Assembly: GCA_007130265.1 (NCBI GenBank)
Contig: SLST01000601.1
Coordinates: forward strand, 1-16,295
Direction: 5' to 3'
DNA length: 16,295 bases
DNA from: Spirochaetales bacterium
GTDB lineage: Bacteria; Spirochaetota; Spirochaetia; DSM-27196; SLST01
Shown here: one piece after another, positions 12,430-16,295 of the stretch
How positions within the stretch are numbered: position 1 is the stretch's first letter
How the letters are laid out: every line of letters starts with the position of its first letter
Translations under genes and position numbers: made by a program
The notes under the pieces: generated by a model
Told to the model about the DNA's origin: nothing
The model's database searches: none
Seen by the model: the letters and a program-made list of their open reading frames with translations, nothing else

Positions 12430-14024
12430 AGCTGCCTGCCGGGCCGCACCGCGACGTTTGGTACCGGTGAGGCGTCCGCCGGTCGGATGAACTTGAACGG
12501 ATGGATGTCGAGCGGATTCGGGTACCATCCGTCCACCATATTCAGGTCGATCAGGTTGATCGACGGCGAGTGCCGGATCGGCAGGACGACGCCGTCGGCC
12601 AGCAGCATTTCTTCGGCTTCGGCGAGCACCTCGTACCGTGCACTCCCGGTCATTCCCATCGCCCTGCGGATCAGCGCGTCGTAGTCGGCGTTCGAGTAAC
12701 CGGACTTGTTGAGATTGCTGCCCGACACCCACAGATCGAGGAACGTCAGCGGGTCGGCGAAGTCACCGATCCAGCTGATCGTACTCACCATGAAATCACC
12801 GGCGTCCACGACCGTGAAGTACTGCGGGTACGGAACCACCTTCACGCTCACCGCCGTATCAAGCGCCGCCTCCCAGCTCTCCACCATCAGCTGGGCAACA
12901 CGGTCAGCTCGCAGAGGTGTCGGAATGGTGATCTCGATCGGGGGCAGTCCCTCGCCGTTCGGGTACCCGGCATCATCAAGCAGCCGTAGCGCCTCTTTCG
13001 TGTCGCGGACGGTGATGCCGTCCGGCTGCGGGTAGGCAGGGATCTGCGGAACGAGGTTCGCCGTCGGCACGTACCACAGTTCTTCGCTGCGGATACGGTC
13101 CCACGGCAGCAGCAAGGCTACCGCACGGCGGACCCTCGGGTCGTCGAAGGGCGGACGCGTAGCCGACAGTTGGTAATAGGTCGTCGCGTACAACGGGTTG
13201 ATGACGATGTCATCCGTGCGGGCGACGCTCTGAAGGTCGGACGCGCCCCGGACCCAGTCGATCTCACCATTGTTGAAGGCCCGGGTGACTGCCTGTGCGT
13301 CGGCCTCAAACGTGATCGATATCTCATCGTAACGCTCTCGCCGCTGGTCCCAGTAGTAGGGGTTCGCTTTCAACCCGAGTGCGTCCTCCCCGGCGGAGGC
13401 CACCGTGTAGGGGCCATTCATCGGGATGGAGAGCGGATCGCCCCATTCACCGCTGCCGCGTACCGACGGATGAACGGCGACAAAGCTGTGGTGACAGAGA
13501 ATTCGAAGGAAGTGAGTCGCTCGCTGCTCGAGTCGGACTTCGAGCACCCGTTCGGACACGGCGATGACTCCTACGCTCTGCGGGTCGGTGCTCTCCCCGG
13601 TTCGGTAGGCCCGCGCCCCCGCGATGACGTCGAGCAGCGACGCGTACGCGGCATTCGTGTCCGGATCGAGCAGCAGCAGCCACGCTTCGCGGAAGTCGGC
13701 AGCGACGACGGGGTCGCCGTTCGAGTAGCGCGCCTCCGGGCGGATGAAGAACCGGTACCGCCGGCCGTCCTGTGATATCTCCCACCGGCTCGCGGTCGCC
13801 GGGATGGGATCGAGGCTGAAAGGATCGTAGCCGACGAGTCCTTCGTAGAGCCCGGAGTAGATCTGCGCCTCCGACGTCGTGTACGAGGTCAGCGGGTTGT
13901 AGCTGATCTCGCCCGGGAGGAAGCTTACCACAAAGGTACCGGCGTTCGCCCCGAACACCGTCGAGGCTGCCGGCAGGAGTATCATTGCGGTTACGCATAC
14001 CAGGGCGCTGAGGTTCGGCTTCAT
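12426..14024 (-). CDS. Peptide/oligopeptide ABC transporter substrate-binding protein (SBP_bac_5)
   Basis: This 532-residue periplasmic protein belongs to the OppA/DppA solute-binding family. Residues 1-25 form a signal peptide (K-P-N-L..., hydrophobic core, T-V-F-G-A before N-A-G). There is no lipobox cysteine, so it is not a lipoprotein by this criterion. Family features include E-G-L-V-G-Y-D, the Y-R-F-F-I-R-P-E-A-R-Y-S-N-G-D-P-V block (89-105), M-N-G-P-Y near 203, Y-Y-W-D-Q-R-R, F-D-D-P-R-V-R-R-A, and the C-terminal P-I-R-H-S-P. The ATG at 14024 has only a weak GGAA. No permease or ATPase gene lies nearby, so it is an orphan component here. It lies 70 bp downstream of the DAHP synthase gene. 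Peptide ligands are inferred. Confidence 0.93.
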   Translation of the reverse strand: MKPNLSALVCVTAMILLPAASTVFGANAGTFVVSFLPGEISYNPLTSYTTSEAQIYSGLYEGLVGYDPFSLDPIPATASRWEISQDGRRYRFFIRPEARYSNGDPVVAADFREAWLLLLDPDTNAAYASLLDVIAGARAYRTGESTDPQSVGVIAVSERVLEVRLEQRATHFLRILCHHSFVAVHPSVRGSGEWGDPLSIPMNGPYTVASAGEDALGLKANPYYWDQRRERYDEISITFEADAQAVTRAFNNGEIDWVRGASDLQSVARTDDIVINPLYATTYYQLSATRPPFDDPRVRRAVALLLPWDRIRSEELWYVPTANLVPQIPAYPQPDGITVRDTKEALRLLDDAGYPNGEGLPPIEITIPTPLRADRVAQLMVESWEAALDTAVSVKVVPYPQYFTVVDAGDFMVSTISWIGDFADPLTFLDLWVSGSNLNKSGYSNADYDALIRRAMGMTGSARYEVLAEAEEMLLADGVVLPIRHSPSINLIDLNMVDGWYPNPLDIHPFKFIRPADASPVPNVAVRPGRQL

Positions 14025-14094
14025 CTTCCGAAGATACCGCCCACCGTCGGGCGAATTCCACCCAACCGCCGGCCCACGGCGCGGAGGCTGCCCG

Positions 14095-15447
14095 TCAGCC
14101 CGGTCGCTGCTCCCTCAGGAACCGCGAGATGAGGAATGCCATCTCCAGGCTCTGCGCGTAGTTCAGGCGCGGATCGCAGTACGACTCATAGCGCGCTTCC
14201 AGATCGCGCTCGGCGAGCTCGAGCGCGCCGCCGGTGCACTCGGTGACGTCGTCACCGGTCAGCTCGAAGTGGACACCCGCGAGGTGCGTTCCGGCCGCCC
14301 GGTGCACCTCAAACGTCGCGTCGAGCTCTCCAAGAACCGAGTCGAAGTCACGGGTCTTACGTCCCCCGGCGAGCGTCGTCGTATTGCCGTGCATGGGATC
14401 GCACATCCACGCCACATCGAGGCCGGCGGAAGCAACCGCTTCGATGAGGTCGGGCAGTCGCCCGCGGACCTGCTCTTCCCCGAGCCGTGTGATCAGCATG
14501 AGCCGGCCGGCCTCGCCGTCAGGGTCGAGTTCCCGCGCAAGCGCCACGATGTCGCGCGGTTCGGCGGTAGCCGAGAGTTTCACGCCTATCGGGTTGGACA
14601 CGCCGCGGAAGAACTCGACGTGGGCTTGCGCCCGGTCCCGGGTGCGTTCGCCTATCCAGAGCAGGTGCGCGCTCGTGTCGTACCAGCGTTCTCCCTCCGG
14701 TCGCGTGAGCGCCCGCTCGTACCCCAGGTGCAGGCCTTCGTGCGACGTGTAGAAATCGATCCGCCCGAGGTTCTCGTTCCGTAGCCCTCCAAAGCTCTCC
14801 ATGAAGTGGATCGCGTCAAGGATGTGATCGACAATCGCCCGGTACTCGCCCCAGCGGTGGGTCTGTTCGATCGAGTGCAGGTTCCATGAGTACGGTTGGT
14901 GCAGGTCGGCAAACCCGCCGTCAATCATCGAGCGGATGTAGTTGAGTGTTGCCGTGGCGTGGAAGTAGCCCTTCAGCAGCCGTTCCGGGTCGGGCTCACG
15001 CTGGTCGGCCGCGTACCCGTTGATCGTGTCGCCGCGATAGGTGGGCACCGTACGCCCTGCGATCGTCTCGAAGGCGGCGCTCCGCGGCTTGAAGTACTGT
15101 CCCGCGATTCTCCCGATCCGCAGGACCGGTCTGCGCGCCGCATGCGAGAGGATGACGCTCATCTGCAGCAGGATTTTGAGCTTGTTGGTGATCGTTTGCG
15201 GCGTGCAGTCGATGAACCGCTCAACGCAGTCGCCGCCGTGGAGGATGAACTGCCGCCCCGCGGCCGCCTCGGCGATTCTGCCGCGAAGCTGGACAATCTC
15301 GCCGGGGAATACGATGGGGGGAAGCGTGGCGAGCTGCTCGAGTACAGCCTGGTACGCGGTCTGGTCCGGATAGTCGGGCTGGTGGCGCGCCTCGAGCCTT
15401 TGCCAGCCGTCGGGAGACCACGTCGTCCTGCTGCTCCGGTTGCCCAT
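14095..15447 (-). CDS. Class II 3-deoxy-7-phosphoheptulonate (DAHP) synthase
   Basis: This 450-residue enzyme condenses phosphoenolpyruvate and erythrose 4-phosphate, the first shikimate-pathway step. Class II motifs are complete: H-G-G-D-C-V-E-R-F (N-terminal third), G-R-I-A-G-Q-Y-F-K-P-R-S, R-G-D-T-I-N-G-Y, S-A-H-L-L-W-I-G-E-R-T-R, S-N-P-I-G-V-K-L-S, C-D-P-M-H-G-N-T and E-L-T-G-D-D-V-T-E-C-T-G-G. The C-terminal Y-C-D-P-R-L-N-Y-A-Q-S-L-E is also present. Metal-binding cysteine, histidine, glutamate and aspartate are all in these blocks. The start chosen is ATG at 15447, after AGGTGG; upstream frame residues look non-native. It is the monofunctional form with no fused regulatory domain. It diverges from a methyltransferase gene. 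Confidence 0.95.
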   Translation of the reverse strand: MGNRSSRTTWSPDGWQRLEARHQPDYPDQTAYQAVLEQLATLPPIVFPGEIVQLRGRIAEAAAGRQFILHGGDCVERFIDCTPQTITNKLKILLQMSVILSHAARRPVLRIGRIAGQYFKPRSAAFETIAGRTVPTYRGDTINGYAADQREPDPERLLKGYFHATATLNYIRSMIDGGFADLHQPYSWNLHSIEQTHRWGEYRAIVDHILDAIHFMESFGGLRNENLGRIDFYTSHEGLHLGYERALTRPEGERWYDTSAHLLWIGERTRDRAQAHVEFFRGVSNPIGVKLSATAEPRDIVALARELDPDGEAGRLMLITRLGEEQVRGRLPDLIEAVASAGLDVAWMCDPMHGNTTTLAGGRKTRDFDSVLGELDATFEVHRAAGTHLAGVHFELTGDDVTECTGGALELAERDLEARYESYCDPRLNYAQSLEMAFLISRFLREQRPG

Positions 15448-15469
15448 CTTCCACCTGTGCCGTACTATA
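15440..15469. promoter_or_regulatory. Divergent promoter region between DAHP synthase and the methyltransferase
   Basis: Plus strand: TTGCCC (15440-15445), 17 bp, then TACTAT (15463-15468), serving the gene at 15501. Minus strand: TATAGT (15469-15464) is a -10 for DAHP synthase, with only a weak TTCTTT -35 at 15492-15487. The two -10 elements share the same bases, so the two genes would compete for polymerase. Confidence 0.5.
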
Positions 15470-15500
15470 GCGGCATTCGAGAGCAGAAAGAAGGGGCACG

Positions 15501-16241
15501 ATGTCCGATCAGGCGCGCACGAATACCAAGCCACAGACTCGACGTACCTATCCGGCAGGATACGGGATCGTGGAGCCGGTCGCGAACTACCGCCCCTGGG
15601 ATGTCGACGAGCAGTTCCAGGAGGTCTACGGCCTCGTTCGCGACGCGACGATGGTCGATATCTACCGGCTCTGGACGCTCTGGTTCATTGCATCACAGCT
15701 GCCCGACGGCGACGTGCTCGAGGTAGGGAGCTGGCGCGGCGGGTCCGGCGTGGTGATCGCCCGTGCGCTCAACGCGGGCCGCGCAGGTGACCGATCGACC
15801 GACCGCGACATCTTTCTCGCCGATACCTTCGCCGGCGTCGTCAAAGCGTCGGCTCGTGACACCTATTACCAGGGCGGTGAACACGCAAATACCTCCGTCG
15901 AGCTCGTGCGCGATCTGCTCGAGCGCGCCGGAGTCCCGCAGGTGCAACTCCTTGCCGGTGTCTTTCCTGACGACCGCGCGCACGAGATCGAGGACCGGGG
16001 GTTTGCGCTCTGCCACATCGACGTCGACGTGTACCAGAGCGCCAAAGAGACGTTCGAGTGGGTCTGGCCGCGGATGGTCCGTGGCGGCGTGGTCGTCTTC
16101 GACGACTACGGGTTCTACGGGTGCGAGGGGGTGACCGCGCTCGTCACCGAGCTCGCGGGCCGTCAGGATGGTTCAGACGGCCGGTTGACGATCGTGCCGA
16201 GCCTTTCAGGGCAGGCGATCGTAACCCGTACGGTCTATTGA
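15501..16241 (+). CDS. TylF/MycF-like SAM-dependent O-methyltransferase
   Basis: This 246-residue class I methyltransferase belongs to the TylF-type (macrocin O-methyltransferase) family, many of whose members methylate sugars. It has the SAM-binding motif L-E-V-G-S-W-R-G-G-S-G (73-83) and D-T-F-A-G (108-112). H-I-D-V-D-V-Y (172-178) contributes family metal-binding aspartates, and F-D-D-Y-G-F-Y-G (200-207) follows. The start is ATG at 15501 with AAGGGG five bases upstream. The first 25 residues are hydrophilic and probably flexible. No other polysaccharide or natural-product genes are seen beside it. The substrate is therefore open: a surface-glycan or lipid-linked sugar is one possibility. 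Confidence 0.9.
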   Translation: MSDQARTNTKPQTRRTYPAGYGIVEPVANYRPWDVDEQFQEVYGLVRDATMVDIYRLWTLWFIASQLPDGDVLEVGSWRGGSGVVIARALNAGRAGDRSTDRDIFLADTFAGVVKASARDTYYQGGEHANTSVELVRDLLERAGVPQVQLLAGVFPDDRAHEIEDRGFALCHIDVDVYQSAKETFEWVWPRMVRGGVVVFDDYGFYGCEGVTALVTELAGRQDGSDGRLTIVPSLSGQAIVTRTVY

Positions 16242-16295
16242 TCATCCCGTGGTTGGTGGGTATTTTCGCGGCGGAAGATGACACCTACGACGAAA

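Noticed and set aside
11120..12490. Plus-strand open frame of 456 residues opposite nth and carD
   Set aside because: It is antisense to two well-supported genes with all catalytic and family motifs, and its translation shows no recognisable motif.
14023..14035. ATCTTC-C-GAAGAT palindrome at the SBP start codon
   Set aside because: Short perfect dyads occur by chance; it overlaps the start codon but no regulator is implied.
14038..14053. CGCCC-N6-GGGCG hairpin between DAHP synthase and the SBP
   Set aside because: The stem is only five bases with no U-tract, too weak to call a terminator.
15448..15534. N-terminal extension of DAHP synthase
   Set aside because: It overlaps the divergent promoter and the methyltransferase start, and it does not resemble the family N-terminus. 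AGGTGG precedes the ATG at 15447.
16242..16295. Possible new gene starting at ATG 16278
   Set aside because: Only six codons remain before the window ends, with no properly spaced ribosome site, so it cannot be supported.

Overview
The window is a gene-dense, GC-rich bacterial chromosome segment. It has almost no intergenic space, and every junction in the central minus-strand run is an overlap or a very short gap. The CarD/CdnL protein, the SBP_bac_5 peptide-binding protein, rubrerythrin with a C-terminal rubredoxin, and class II DAHP synthase together suggest a free-living, probably anaerobic or microaerophilic Gram-negative bacterium. A member of the Spirochaetota fits best. This is an inference from protein style and has moderate confidence. 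I see no phage, IS, CRISPR, tRNA or rRNA.

Layout. (1) 1-798, minus: a TetR repressor overlaps the start of a membrane protein cut by the window edge. A 14-bp perfect palindrome upstream of tetR is a probable operator. (2) 1002-2231, plus: an imidazolonepropionase-like amidohydrolase. (3) 6955-2269, minus: a compact seven-gene operon. In order it encodes a NikR-family regulator, a ZnuC-like ATPase, a ZnuB-like permease, a ZnuA-like periplasmic binding protein, a UlaG-like metallo-beta-lactamase-fold hydrolase, a xylose-isomerase-like TIM barrel protein and a previously unmarked protein of about 48 residues. Four junctions are 4-bp ATGA/GTGA overlaps. (4) 7095-10313, plus, divergent from nikR: a second TIM-barrel sugar isomerase/epimerase, a cytoplasmic formylglycine sulfatase and lgt, the last with a TTG start. 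A bidirectional terminator follows. (5) 10960-10373, minus: rubrerythrin with a strong sigma70-type promoter, an AT-rich upstream element and a leader of about 100 nt. (6) 14024-11186, minus: a peptide ABC-transporter binding protein, then carD and endonuclease III. carD has a promoter that would give a nearly leaderless mRNA. (7) 15447-14095, minus, class II DAHP synthase, and 15501-16241, plus, a TylF-like methyltransferase. These two diverge from a shared 53-bp promoter region.

The most unusual part is the seven-gene operon. Its regulator aligns to NikR but lacks two of the four canonical nickel ligands. It heads a complete cluster-9-type metal importer, co-translated with two putative metal-dependent enzymes and a tiny protein. 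This suggests either a metal-acquisition unit that loads dedicated enzymes or a metal-responsive metabolic module. A 30-bp dyad between nikR and the divergent isomerase/sulfatase/lgt operon is the best candidate operator and could co-regulate both sides.
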